DNA from: JAEZFI01 sp044508215
GTDB taxonomy: Bacteria; Actinomycetota; Acidimicrobiia; Acidimicrobiales; Microtrichaceae
NCBI GenBank assembly: GCA_044508215.1
Contig: JBIQID010000014.1
Location: forward strand, 1 to 36,408
Direction: 5' to 3'
Length of the DNA stretch: 36,408 nucleotides
Below are positions 1 through 7,317 of the stretch, piece by piece. Within the stretch, counting starts at the first letter, position 1, and every line of letters starts with the position of its first letter. The notes beneath the pieces are model-generated. The model searched no databases. It saw nothing but the letters and a program-made list of their open reading frames with translations, and was not told the DNA's origin. Position numbers and translations under genes: made by a program.

Positions 1-153
1 AACGGCCGCGACCACCGCTCCGGCACCCACCACGACGCCACCGACCTGCCCCGGCCCGCCCGCCCCGCTGCGGACATGCCGGAGCCGGAGTCACTGCGTC
101 CCCCGGCGGTCCGCCGACCGCTCCGTGCCGACGGGCTCGACCTGAGCCTCTGA
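1..153 (+). CDS. fliK: C-terminal tail of flagellar hook-length control protein FliK (partial)
   Basis: An open frame runs from the first base to a TGA at 151-153 and encodes about 50 residues rich in Arg, Pro and His, ending in DGLDLSL. FliK-type proteins end in a similar short hydrophobic/acidic motif (often VDLRV-like), and fliK normally sits directly upstream of flgD, as here with a 35-nt spacing. FliK measures hook length and triggers the export specificity switch through FlhB. Only the tail is visible, so the call rests on position and the terminal motif; the conserved FliK C-terminal domain lies outside the window. It could be another flagellar gene upstream of flgD. Confidence 0.5.
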   Translation, partial: NGRDHRSGTHHDATDLPRPARPAADMPEPESLRPPAVRRPLRADGLDLSL

Positions 154-188
154 CCACCCGAACGACGACGAGATCACAGGAGCGACAC

Positions 189-596
189 GTGCCCACCGTC
201 AACGGCATCTCGCAGACCAACCCGACCAACCCGTTCGCACAGCCGAAGCAGCCCGAGGACCAGTTCGGCAAGGACACGTTCCTCAAGCTGCTGGTCGCCC
301 AGCTGAAGTACCAGGACCCCCTCAAGCCGTCGGATCCCCAGTCGTTCCTCACCCAGACCGCGCAGTTCACCTCGGTCGAGAAGCTCACCGAGCTGACGAA
401 GCAGCTCGAGGCGACCGCCAAGACCTCGTCGATCTCGACCGCCGCCGGCCTCCTCGGACGCTGGGTCAGCTACGTCGACGAAGAAGGCGCCGAGGTGATC
501 GGCCAGGTCGCAGCGGCGTCACCCACGGCCGACGGGATCATGCTCTCCGTCGACGGCAAGGACATCGGCCTCGACCAGATCGTCCACATCGCATAG
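189..596 (+). CDS. flgD: Flagellar hook capping protein FlgD
   Basis: 135 residues, GTG start preceded by an AGGAG at 178-182. Residues about 25-75 carry the FlgD N-terminal signature: FGKDTFLKLLVAQLKYQDPL, then an FLTQTAQFTSVEKLTEL-like stretch. FlgD caps the growing hook and guides FlgE polymerisation outside the cell; it is exported by the flagellar type III system without a cleaved signal. The protein is short: enteric FlgD is about 230 residues, but short versions of about 140 are usual in Gram-positives, where the Ig-like/Tudor insert is missing. The tail (GLLGRWVSYVDEEG, then a small beta-rich end) fits that reduced form. It is followed by flgE after a repeat-bearing 165-bp spacer. Confidence 0.93.
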   Translation: MPTVNGISQTNPTNPFAQPKQPEDQFGKDTFLKLLVAQLKYQDPLKPSDPQSFLTQTAQFTSVEKLTELTKQLEATAKTSSISTAAGLLGRWVSYVDEEGAEVIGQVAAASPTADGIMLSVDGKDIGLDQIVHIA

Positions 597-605
597 TCCC
601 TATTC

Positions 606-705
606 GGCCGGGCCAGCTTCGCCTCAGTTTCGCTCGCTGCGCTCGCTTCTTCGGGCTTCGCTATCCGGCCGGGCTCGATGGGCCGGGCCAGCTTCGCTCA
701 GTTTC
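606..705 (+). repeat. Imperfect 25/26-bp direct repeat between flgD and flgE
   Basis: The block starting GGCCGGGCCAGCTTCGC and ending TCAGTTTC occurs at 606-631 and again at 681-705, the second copy lacking one C. Between them lies a low-complexity CGCTCGCTGCGCTCGC stretch (631-646) and a truncated copy (CCGGCCGGGC at 665-674). The repeat fills most of the flgD-flgE spacer, is upstream of the flgE ribosome binding site, and does not encode a credible protein. Its function is unknown. Confidence 0.7.
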
Positions 706-761
706 ACCCCGCCAACCACCAACCCACACCTGACCTCACACCCCTCCAGGAGGAACCCCTG

Positions 762-2030
762 ATGCTCCGATCCATGTACGCCGCCATCTCCGGGCTGCGG
801 AACCACCAGACGATGATGGATGTTGTTGGTAACAACATTGCGAACATCAACACCACCGGCTTCAAGAGCTCCAGCACGGTGTTCACCGAGGTGCTCAGCC
901 AGACCATCCGTGGCGCCGGCGCCGCGAGCAACGCTGCCGGCGGCAGCAACCCGTCGCAGATCGGCCTCGGCTCCCGCGTCGCAGCGATCACGTCGAGCTT
1001 CAGCCAGGGCGCGCTGCAGCGCACCAACCGCTCCACCGACTTCGCCATCCAGGGCGACGGCTTCTTCGCCATCGACCAGGGCGGCGAGCGCATGTACACC
1101 CGTGCCGGTTCGTTCTCCGTCGACTCGCTGGGCCGACTGGTCACCCAGGACGGCGGCCTCGTGCTCGGCTGGCAGGCCCGGAACGACGAGATCCCCACGA
1201 ACTCGCCGATCGGCGCCATCACGATCCCCGTGGGCGACCTCATCCCGCCGGTGCGGACCACCAGCATCACCCTGGGCGGGAACCTTCCGTCGGACGCCAC
1301 GGTCGGCACCACGATCGTGGCCGGCGTCGATGTCTACGACGCCCAGGGCGCTCCGATCGACCTGCGGTTCGAGTTCACGAAGACCGACGCCGACGAGTGG
1401 ACCGCGGTGGCCCGCTACGTCGACGCGAACGGCACCCTGCAGCCCACCCCGCCCGATCCGGGTCAGGCCCTCGCCGGTGGCGTGCTCACGTTCGACGCGA
1501 GCGGCCAGCTGGCGAGCGGCGGCCCGCTCACCGTGCCTGCCGGCTTCCTCCCGGGGTTCACTGCCGACTCCATCGAGGTGGACCTCGGCAGCCCCGGCCA
1601 GCCGAACCAGCTCAGCCAGTACGGCCGGATCAGCTCCGTCGCCGTCATCGACCAGGACGGCCAGTCGGCGGGTTCGCTGAACGGCTTCACGGTGGGCCAG
1701 GACGGCGTGCTCGTCGGCTCGTACACCAACGGGCGCTCGCGGCGCATCGGCCAGCTGTCGCTCACGACGTTCGCCAACCCCGAGGGCCTCGAGAAGGCGG
1801 GTGGCAGCACCAACTACCGCGCGACGGTCAACTCGGGGCTCCCGCAGACCGGCATCGCCGGTCAGGCGGGCCGTGGCTTCATCTCGGGCGGCGCGCTCGA
1901 GATGTCGAACGTCGACCTCGCCCAGGAGTTCACGAGCCTGATCGTCGCCCAGCGCGGCTTCCAGGCGAACTCGAGGGTGGTGTCCACCTCCGACGAGATG
2001 CTCCAGGAGGTCGTGAACCTCAAGCGGTGA
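762..2030 (+). CDS. flgE: Flagellar hook protein FlgE
   Basis: 422 residues from the ATG at 762, chosen because a strong AGGAGG lies at 749-754 and because the protein then begins with the conserved rod/hook N-terminus MLRSMYAAISGLRNHQ, followed by DVVGNNIANINTTGFKSS. An open frame continues upstream to 678 but shows no conserved sequence. The middle contains the FlgE/F/G-like D1/D2 beta domain, and the C-terminus has the coiled-coil motif EMSNVDLAQEFTSLIVAQRG followed by FQANSRVVSTSDEMLQEVVN. FlgE polymerises into the flexible hook beneath the FlgD cap. The length matches typical FlgE (about 400). A perfect hairpin follows the stop within 45 nt, suggesting transcription from the fliK-flgD side ends here. 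Confidence 0.97.
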   Translation: MLRSMYAAISGLRNHQTMMDVVGNNIANINTTGFKSSSTVFTEVLSQTIRGAGAASNAAGGSNPSQIGLGSRVAAITSSFSQGALQRTNRSTDFAIQGDGFFAIDQGGERMYTRAGSFSVDSLGRLVTQDGGLVLGWQARNDEIPTNSPIGAITIPVGDLIPPVRTTSITLGGNLPSDATVGTTIVAGVDVYDAQGAPIDLRFEFTKTDADEWTAVARYVDANGTLQPTPPDPGQALAGGVLTFDASGQLASGGPLTVPAGFLPGFTADSIEVDLGSPGQPNQLSQYGRISSVAVIDQDGQSAGSLNGFTVGQDGVLVGSYTNGRSRRIGQLSLTTFANPEGLEKAGGSTNYRATVNSGLPQTGIAGQAGRGFISGGALEMSNVDLAQEFTSLIVAQRGFQANSRVVSTSDEMLQEVVNLKR

Positions 2031-2073
2031 TCCGGGGCGCGCTGAGCGCGCTCGAAGGTGAGGTCGTGGTGAC

Positions 2074-2108
2074 GGAGGGCCGGTCGGGCGATGCTCGACC
2101 GGCCCTCC
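2074..2108 (+). terminator. Strong hairpin downstream of flgE, probable terminator
   Basis: GGAGGGCCGGTCG (2074-2086) pairs perfectly with CGACCGGCCCTCC (2096-2108), giving a 13-bp GC-rich stem with a 9-nt loop, 43 nt after the flgE stop. There is no T-run, which is common for actinobacterial terminators. It sits immediately before the family A repeat array. Confidence 0.7.
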
Positions 2109-2114
2109 CGCGTC

Positions 2115-2355
2115 TTCGCGACTGTCGCGATCTTCGAGCGATGCAGCGGGTTTTCGCGACTGTCGCGATCTTCGAGCTCTCGAATTCCGCGACTGTCGCG
2201 ATCTTCGTGCGATCGAGCTGAAGTTCGCGACTGTCGCGTTCTTCGTGCGCGGCGGAGACGAACTTCGCGACTGTCGCGTTCTTCGAGCTCTCGAATTCCG
2301 TGACTGTCGCGATCTTCGTTCGATCGAGCCGAAGTTCGCGACAGTCGCGATCTTC
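2115..2355 (+). repeat. Family A: seven tandem palindromic repeats, core TCGCGACTGTCGCGA
   Basis: A 15-bp odd-centred palindrome, TCGCGAC-T-GTCGCGA, followed by T(C/T)TTCG, recurs at 2116, 2154, 2187, 2225, 2265, 2298 and 2336. Copies 3 to 6 carry one or two changes in the outer arms, and the last copy has A at the centre. Spacing is 38, 33, 38, 40, 33 and 38 bp. Copies 2-4 and 5-7 are related as blocks: positions 2154/2265, 2187/2298 and 2225/2336 are each exactly 111 bp apart, and the linkers (GAGCTCTCGAATTCC, CGATCGAGC) are shared between blocks. The last copy can be extended, with one T-T mismatch per arm, into GAAG/CTTC. Open frames crossing it encode only repetitive peptide and are judged non-coding. 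Confidence 0.9.
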
Positions 2356-2438
2356 GGGAGCTGGGGGGAGCGATGGGTCGATCGGCTCATTGGCCCGCCA
2401 AGCCTCATCCGGGGTGGCCGTCACGCCGATGCACCGGT

Positions 2439-2499
2439 GTCAGCACGGACGCTGACCGGCCCGCTCGACCGGGTCCGGAGCCGTCGGGGCCAGCCCCGA
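2439..2499 (+). promoter_or_regulatory. Two small hairpins in the flbD leader
   Basis: GTCAGC at 2439-2444 pairs with GCTGAC at 2451-2456 over a 6-nt loop, and TCGGGG at 2484-2489 pairs with CCCCGA at 2494-2499 around a CCAG tetraloop, ending 24 nt before the flbD ATG. The stretch 2356-2523 otherwise holds no gene I can support; a promoter for the flbD-motA block should lie here but I cannot identify it by eye. Confidence 0.25.
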
Positions 2500-2523
2500 T
2501 CCCCCCACCTTGGAACGGACGCC

Positions 2524-2832
2524 ATGATCCTCCTTCGCCGCCTGAACGGGACAGAGATCGGTGTGAACGCCGACCTCATCGAACGGGTCGAGTCGACGCC
2601 CGACACGGTCCTCACGCTGATCGACGGCACCAAGTACGTGGTCGCCGAGCCGGCCGCCGAGGTGGTCGCCCGCATCGTCGACTTCCGGGCACGCATCCTC
2701 GCCGTCGCCGAGTCCTTCGATGCCAACGCCCCCGGTCGGGACCACCACGTCCCCCTGCGCCTCGTCGAGACCGACCTCGACGAGCCGACGCAGCTCCGCA
2801 CGGCCCCGGCCCAGACCGACGTCGAGGTCTGA
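2524..2832 (+). CDS. flbD: Flagellar protein FlbD (small conserved flagellar-operon protein)
   Basis: 102 residues from an ATG at 2524. The first 60 match the FlbD family (short cytosolic proteins found between hook and motor genes in Gram-positives and spirochaetes): MILLRRLNGTEIGVNADLIE, then ESTPDTVLTLIDGTKYVV. The family's usual length is 60-75 residues; here an extra acidic tail of about 35 residues follows. The biochemical role of FlbD is not well defined. It precedes motA by 3 nt, so it is probably the first gene of the motor/export transcript that starts after the terminator and repeat array. The start has only a weak GGAACG-type ribosome binding site. Confidence 0.85.
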   Translation: MILLRRLNGTEIGVNADLIERVESTPDTVLTLIDGTKYVVAEPAAEVVARIVDFRARILAVAESFDANAPGRDHHVPLRLVETDLDEPTQLRTAPAQTDVEV

Positions 2833-2835
2833 CCG

Positions 2836-3618
2836 ATGGATCCCGCAAGCCTGATCGGCCTCGTCCTCGTCCTGGTCGGCGTCTTCCTGGGCGCCATCAT
2901 GAAGGGCGTCTCGCCCGCAGCGCTCTTCGCCGTCCCGGCAGCGTTCCTCATCGTGATCGTCGCCTCGATCGGCGCCGCGATGATGTCGAACACGATGGGG
3001 GACGCCAAGCGCTTCCTGACCTACCTCATCAAGGGCATCAAGGGTCAGAAGGAGCCGGCGACCTCAGCCACCATCGACCAGATCGTGTCGTTCGCCGAGC
3101 GTGCCCGCCGCGAGGGGCTCCTCGCCCTCGAGGGCGAGCTCGACAAGATCGACGACCCGTTCTTCCGTCGTGGCCTCCAGCTGGCCATCGACGGCGGCGA
3201 CCCCGACGCCGTGGCCGAGGTCATGGAGTCGGAGATCCGGGCCATGCAGGAGCGCCACAAGGTGGGGGCCAAGTTCATGATGTCCGTGGGCATCTTCTCG
3301 CCCACGTTCGGCATCATCGGCGCCGTCTTCGGCCTGATCTCGACGATGGCCCACCTCGACGACCCGTCGAAGCTGGGTCACGGCATCGGCGCAGCGTTCG
3401 TGGCCACCTTCTGGGGCGTGTTCCTGGCGAACGGCATCTTCCTCCCGGTGAGCAACAAGCTGACCTCGATGTCGGCGAAGGAGGTCGCCTTCAAGCGCCT
3501 CGTGGTCGAAGGCGTGCTCGCCATCCAGGCCGGGGCCAACCCCCGCATGCTCGACGACATGCTGCGGGCGACGCTGCCGCCGAAGGAGCGCGGCTCGGAG
3601 GACCGGAAGAGTGCGTAA
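2836..3618 (+). CDS. motA: Flagellar stator protein MotA
   Basis: 260 residues with two N-terminal membrane segments (about 5-22 and 30-50), a cytoplasmic loop, and two further segments (about 148-170 and 184-204), the standard MotA arrangement. The loop contains FAERARREGLLALEGELDKI, carrying the Arg and Glu that in MotA contact the FliG rotor. GAKFMMSVGIFSPTFGIIGA and the FWGVFLANGIFLPVSNKL region are typical of the pore-forming helices. With MotB it forms the ion-conducting stator. I cannot decide H+ versus Na+ coupling from sequence alone. The stop overlaps the GTG start of motB by 8 nt, indicating translational coupling. Confidence 0.96.
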   Translation: MDPASLIGLVLVLVGVFLGAIMKGVSPAALFAVPAAFLIVIVASIGAAMMSNTMGDAKRFLTYLIKGIKGQKEPATSATIDQIVSFAERARREGLLALEGELDKIDDPFFRRGLQLAIDGGDPDAVAEVMESEIRAMQERHKVGAKFMMSVGIFSPTFGIIGAVFGLISTMAHLDDPSKLGHGIGAAFVATFWGVFLANGIFLPVSNKLTSMSAKEVAFKRLVVEGVLAIQAGANPRMLDDMLRATLPPKERGSEDRKSA

Positions 3619-4507
3619 GAAGCGCCACCACCACGAGGAGCACGAGGAGCACGTGAACCACGAGGCGTGGGTGATCCCCTACGCCGACATGCTCACGCTG
3701 CTCATGGCGATGTTCCTCGTCCTCTGGGCGATCGGCCAGGTCGACGTCTCGAAGGCCAAGGCCGTGTCGACGGGCTTCGCGGACGAGTTCGGCCTGGCGA
3801 GCTCGGCGGGCAAGGGAGCGGGCGGGAAGGGCGTGCTCGACGGCGTCGAGAAGCCCGACGAGGTGAACGCCCTCTCCGGCTCGAAGAAGACCGACGCCCT
3901 CCCCGAGGTGAAGGTCGGCGAGATGACCCCGCAGCAGGTCGCCGAAGCCCGTGAGACCGAGCAGAAGCAGCTCGAGGAGGTGCGGGAGCGGATCGATCGC
4001 ACCGCCGAGCAGGCCGGCCTCGCCACCAGCTTGAAGTTCCGCACCGAGCAGCGTGGCCTCGTGGTGTCGATCGTGGCGGAGGGCGTGCTGTTCACGCCGG
4101 GCTCCTCCGAGCTGCAGCCGGCGGGCCGGGTCATCCTCGACACCGTCGCCGACGCGCTCTCCGGCCTCCCGAACCAGCTGCAGGTGGAGGGGCACACCGA
4201 CGACGTGCCGATCTCCACGGCGCAGTTCCCGTCGAACTGGGAGCTGAGCACGGCGAGGGCCTCGTCGGTGCTCCGCTACCTCTCGGACCGCCACGGCGTG
4301 TCGCAGGACCGCCTCAGCGCGGCCGGCTACGCCGACCGCCGCCCGATGGCCTCCAACGAGACGGCCGGCGGGCGGGCACAGAACCGGCGGGTGGACATCG
4401 CGGTCGTCGCGCTGTTCCCCGGCGAACCCGGAGCCACGGATGGCCCCGGGGAGACCGCGTCGGCGCCCGCCGACGGCCAGAAGACCACAGGGAAGGGGTC
4501 GAGATGA
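3611..4507 (+). CDS. motB: Flagellar stator protein MotB
   Basis: 298 residues, GTG start inside the end of motA. The N-terminus is a His/Glu-rich cytoplasmic stretch followed by AWVIPYADMLTLLMAMFLVL, a single membrane segment with Asp26 in the position of the essential ion-carrying aspartate of MotB. A periplasmic plug/linker follows, then an OmpA-like peptidoglycan-binding domain at about 140-270 with VEGHTDDVPI and LSAAGYADRRP and the closing AQNRRVDIAV. The tail after residue 275 is Gly/Ala/Pro-rich. It anchors the stator to the wall. Its stop overlaps the fliL start as ATGA. Confidence 0.96.
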   Translation: MRKKRHHHEEHEEHVNHEAWVIPYADMLTLLMAMFLVLWAIGQVDVSKAKAVSTGFADEFGLASSAGKGAGGKGVLDGVEKPDEVNALSGSKKTDALPEVKVGEMTPQQVAEARETEQKQLEEVRERIDRTAEQAGLATSLKFRTEQRGLVVSIVAEGVLFTPGSSELQPAGRVILDTVADALSGLPNQLQVEGHTDDVPISTAQFPSNWELSTARASSVLRYLSDRHGVSQDRLSAAGYADRRPMASNETAGGRAQNRRVDIAVVALFPGEPGATDGPGETASAPADGQKTTGKGSR

Positions 4508-4974
4508 GCGACGAGACGACCGACGCGGCTGCGCCGGCCGACGAGGCCGCTGCGGGCGGAGGCAAGAAGGGCAAGGGCAACCTCGTCCCGGCCGTCGTGC
4601 TGGCGGTGGGGATCGCCGTGGGCGGCTACTTCATGGGTGGTTCCAGCGGAGCGGCCCCGGCAGAGGAGCCGAAGCCGGAGATGGGCGAGGTCGCCACCAT
4701 GGACGCCCTCTCGGTGAACCTGGCCGACGGCCACTTCCTGAAGGTGGGCATCGCGCTGCAGCTCACCGAGGAGGTGTCCCTCGAGCACTTCGGCGAGGGG
4801 GAGCTGGCGAAGGCCAAGGACCTCCTCATCGAGGAGGTGGGCGGCCGACCCATGGAGGACCTGGCCACGCCGGAGGGCCGGGAGAAGCTGAAGGAGCAGC
4901 TCGTCGAGAAGGCGGAGGAGACCTTCCACGGGGACGTCATGGACGTCTACTTCACCGACTTCGTGATGCAGTGA
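4504..4974 (+). CDS. fliL: Flagellar basal body-associated protein FliL
   Basis: 156 residues from an ATG overlapping the motB stop. The layout is a short acidic/Ala-rich cytoplasmic head, basic GGGKKGKGN, one membrane segment (about 28-45), and a periplasmic domain with VNLADGHFLKVGIALQLTEE and VMDVYFTDFVMQ at the end, both characteristic of FliL. FliL surrounds and supports the MotAB stator. The length is typical. A 71-nt spacer separates it from fliM. Confidence 0.93.
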   Translation: MSDETTDAAAPADEAAAGGGKKGKGNLVPAVVLAVGIAVGGYFMGGSSGAAPAEEPKPEMGEVATMDALSVNLADGHFLKVGIALQLTEEVSLEHFGEGELAKAKDLLIEEVGGRPMEDLATPEGREKLKEQLVEKAEETFHGDVMDVYFTDFVMQ

Positions 4975-5045
4975 CCATGCGCTGACCCAACGCGTCACCC
5001 GGCCCGCTGCTCAACTCGGGGCCAGGGGTGCCGACAGGAGGCGGC

Positions 5046-6038
5046 GTGAGCAGCGCCTCCACCGATACTCGCCGGGGATCACCCGCCACGGTGGTCGACT
5101 TCTCGCGCCCCGCGCCGCTGGGCCAGGACGAGACCCGTGCGGTCCGTGCGGTCCACGACCACATGGCCGAGCTGCTGTCGCCCATGCTCACCACCAGGAC
5201 CCGGGCGCCCTACCGGCTGGGGGTCGAGGACCTGGGCATGGTCACCGGCAACGACCTGCGCAGCGCGGTCGCCGAGCCGTGCGTGCTGGCGATCGTCGAC
5301 ATGGTCCCGCTGCCGCAGCCGATGCTGCTCCGGGTGCCGATGGGCCTCGCCTCCGTGACCGTCGACCTGCTCCTGGGCGGGCCCGGGACCCCGGAGGCCG
5401 CCGAGGTCGAGCCCACCCCCGTGGAGCTGCAGATCCTCCGGCGCGTGCTGGAGCAGTGCCTGCCGACGGCCGATCGTGCGTGGCGGCCCCACGTCAGCAT
5501 CGCCTCGCGGCTCCGTGACCTCACCTGCGACGTCACCGCCACCGAGGTCCTGCCGCTCGGCGAGCCCTTCCTGCGGGTCGACCTGTCGGTCACCGTGGAG
5601 GACGACGTCTACGACGCCGACCTGTGGCTCCCGAACGAGGTCCTGCTCGCCGCGCTGCGGTCGGTCAGCGGCGCCGGCGACCGGGCTGCGCTCGGCGCGG
5701 GACGGTCGGCCGGCCAGCTGGGGATCGGCGCCGGGAGCTCCGCCGCAGGCGACGACGGCCACGACGACCACTCGCCCCTGGACGGCGGCCCGCCGCTCGC
5801 CGCAGCCCTCGAGGACGTCCCCGTGGAGGTCCGTGTGACCTTCCCCGGGATCTCGATGACCCCGACCGAGATCCTCGGCCTGCGCCCCGGTGACGTCGTG
5901 CCGCTCAGCCCTGCCGACGTCCCGCTGCACATGCAGGCCGGCGGGATCGACCTGGGAACCGTCCGGCCCGCCCGTGACGGCGACCGCACCGCGTGCGTGG
6001 TGCTCAGCATCCTCACCGCGATCGAAGGAGCATCGTGA
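5046..6038 (+). CDS. fliM: Flagellar motor switch protein FliM, lacking the CheY-binding peptide
   Basis: 330 residues from the GTG at 5046, chosen because AGGAGG lies at 5036-5041; an in-frame GTG at 5028 would add only six residues. After a short Ser/Thr/Arg-rich head the sequence reads VVDFSRPAPLGQDETRAVRA, the start of the FliM middle (CheC-like) domain, with LLLGGPGTPE near residue 115 in the usual GGxG turn. The C-terminal SpoA domain includes VEVRVTFPGISMTPTEILGL and ends IDLGTVRPARDGDR. FliM builds the C-ring and sets rotation direction. Canonical FliM begins with a LSQxEIDALL peptide that binds CheY-P; nothing like it is present in either possible N-terminus. The stop overlaps the fliN GTG. 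Confidence 0.9.
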   Translation: MSSASTDTRRGSPATVVDFSRPAPLGQDETRAVRAVHDHMAELLSPMLTTRTRAPYRLGVEDLGMVTGNDLRSAVAEPCVLAIVDMVPLPQPMLLRVPMGLASVTVDLLLGGPGTPEAAEVEPTPVELQILRRVLEQCLPTADRAWRPHVSIASRLRDLTCDVTATEVLPLGEPFLRVDLSVTVEDDVYDADLWLPNEVLLAALRSVSGAGDRAALGAGRSAGQLGIGAGSSAAGDDGHDDHSPLDGGPPLAAALEDVPVEVRVTFPGISMTPTEILGLRPGDVVPLSPADVPLHMQAGGIDLGTVRPARDGDRTACVVLSILTAIEGAS

Positions 6039-6868
6039 CCGAGACCATGACACCTGCCGAGATGGTCCCAGGGGGTGGCAGCCCGAACGAGCGGCTGCTC
6101 GCCGCCGCCGACGCGATGGCTGCCGAGCTGGCGGTCGGCGGTCTGATGGCCGGTCCGGCCGGGGAGCAGGCCGGCCTGGCCGACCTCCTCGTCGACGACG
6201 CACCGGTCGGCGCGTGGGGTGTCGCCTCCGACGGCACCTTCCTGATCGTCCTGCTCGGTCCGGGCGGCACGGCCCGCTGGCCCGACCCGACGCAGCTCGG
6301 CGCCGTCGTCGGGGCCGCGGGCGCGGCGCTCGGCGCAGCGGTCGACGCCCTCGACGTGATCGACGACATCGCCTCCCTCCCGCCCGGACTCGACGCCGAG
6401 GGGCTCGCCTGGGCGGGCGCCGGCGTCTTCGACGGCGACCAGCCCGTCGCCGCCGTGGGCGTGATGACCGGCTGGACCCCGCCTGCCGCCCCGGCAGCTG
6501 AGGGCGCGGACGAGCCGGTCGAGACCGATCCCGCACCGCAGCCCGGCCAGCCGGCCGCCACGCCGACCGAGGCGCCTGTCGCCACGCCGTCGGCCACCGC
6601 CGGCCCGGATGCGGAGGCACCTCGCAACCTGCACCTGCTCGCCGAGGTGGCCCTCGCCGTCACTGCGGAGCTGGGCCGCACCACGATGACGATGGGCGAG
6701 CTGCTGGACCTCAAGCCCGGCGGAGTCATCGAGCTGGAGCGCGAGGCCGGTGCGCCGATCGACATCGCGGTCAACCACACGCTGATCGCCCGTGGCGAGG
6801 TCGTGATGGTCGGCGGTCGCTACGCCGTCCGCATCACCGAGGTCGTGTCCGACGGCGGTGTCCGATGA
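6035..6868 (+). CDS. fliN: Flagellar motor switch protein FliN with N-terminal extension (FliN/FliY type)
   Basis: 277 residues from the GTG at 6035, with a GAAGGAG ribosome binding site at 6024-6030 and a 4-nt overlap with fliM. The last 80 residues are a SpoA domain: LHLLAEVALAVTAELGRTTM, MGELLDLKPGGVIELER, then VNHTLIARGEVVMVGGRYAV, the FliN signature. The first 150 residues form a separate Ala/Gly/Asp-rich domain weakly resembling a CheC/FliM-middle fold, joined by a Pro/Ala/Thr linker (about 150-195). E. coli FliN is 137 residues; the Bacillus equivalent FliY is longer because it carries a CheC-like phosphatase domain. I see no obvious CheC phosphatase motif here. Confidence 0.9.
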   Translation: MTETMTPAEMVPGGGSPNERLLAAADAMAAELAVGGLMAGPAGEQAGLADLLVDDAPVGAWGVASDGTFLIVLLGPGGTARWPDPTQLGAVVGAAGAALGAAVDALDVIDDIASLPPGLDAEGLAWAGAGVFDGDQPVAAVGVMTGWTPPAAPAAEGADEPVETDPAPQPGQPAATPTEAPVATPSATAGPDAEAPRNLHLLAEVALAVTAELGRTTMTMGELLDLKPGGVIELEREAGAPIDIAVNHTLIARGEVVMVGGRYAVRITEVVSDGGVR

Positions 6869-7317
6869 GCGGGGGCAGCACTGCGCTCCTGTTCCTGCGG
6901 ATGGGACTGTCGCTCGGGATCATCCTGGCGCTGATCTGGGGCGCAGCCCGCGTGGTGCGCCGCAAGGGCGTGGTCGCTCCGATGGGCGGCACGACGATGC
7001 AGGTGGTCGGCCGGCGGTCCGTGGGCCGCCGCTCGAGCCTGCTCGTGGTCAACGCTGCCGGGCGGACCCTGCTCGTGGGCTGCACCGACACCCAGGTGTC
7101 GCTCGTGGCCGACCTCACCGACGGCGTGGCGGCGGCGGCCGACGCGCCCGAGGCCCTCGAGGCCCCCGCTGCGAAGCGGGTGGAGCTCGACCTCGTCGAC
7201 GACGAGGACGGCACCGGCGGCGGCCGCGTGGTGCGCCTGCCCCAGCGGAGCGCCCCGGCGGGGGAGCGGTCGACGCTGCTCGACTCCATCCGCGACCTCA
7301 CCGTCCGCAGGATCTGA
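6865..7317 (+). CDS. fliO: Flagellar export apparatus protein FliO
   Basis: 150 residues, ATG overlapping the fliN stop. One N-terminal membrane segment (about 8-28: LLFLRMGLSLGIILALIWGA) is followed by a basic RRKGV turn and a short cytoplasmic domain with VVGRRSVGRRSSLLVVNAAG and LLVGCTDTQVSLVADL, the FliO/FliZ pattern (an SLLVV...LLVG beta hairpin). FliO is a chaperone-like factor that stabilises FliP during export gate assembly. An acidic, low-complexity tail follows. The stop TGA shares its last base with the fliP ATG. Confidence 0.88.
   Translation: MSGGSTALLFLRMGLSLGIILALIWGAARVVRRKGVVAPMGGTTMQVVGRRSVGRRSSLLVVNAAGRTLLVGCTDTQVSLVADLTDGVAAAADAPEALEAPAAKRVELDLVDDEDGTGGGRVVRLPQRSAPAGERSTLLDSIRDLTVRRI

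Noticed and set aside
678..761. Upstream extension of flgE by 28 residues
   Set aside because: It overlaps the direct repeat and lacks conservation; the ATG at 762 has AGGAGG and the canonical FlgE N-terminus.
624..2408. Long minus-strand frame across flgE and the family A array
   Set aside because: Antisense to a certain flgE and made of repetitive Arg/Ser peptide over the palindromes; a product of high GC content.
2245..2523. N-terminal extension of flbD into the repeat array
   Set aside because: The extension is repeat-derived peptide; the FlbD family starts MILLRRLNG, at the ATG at 2524.
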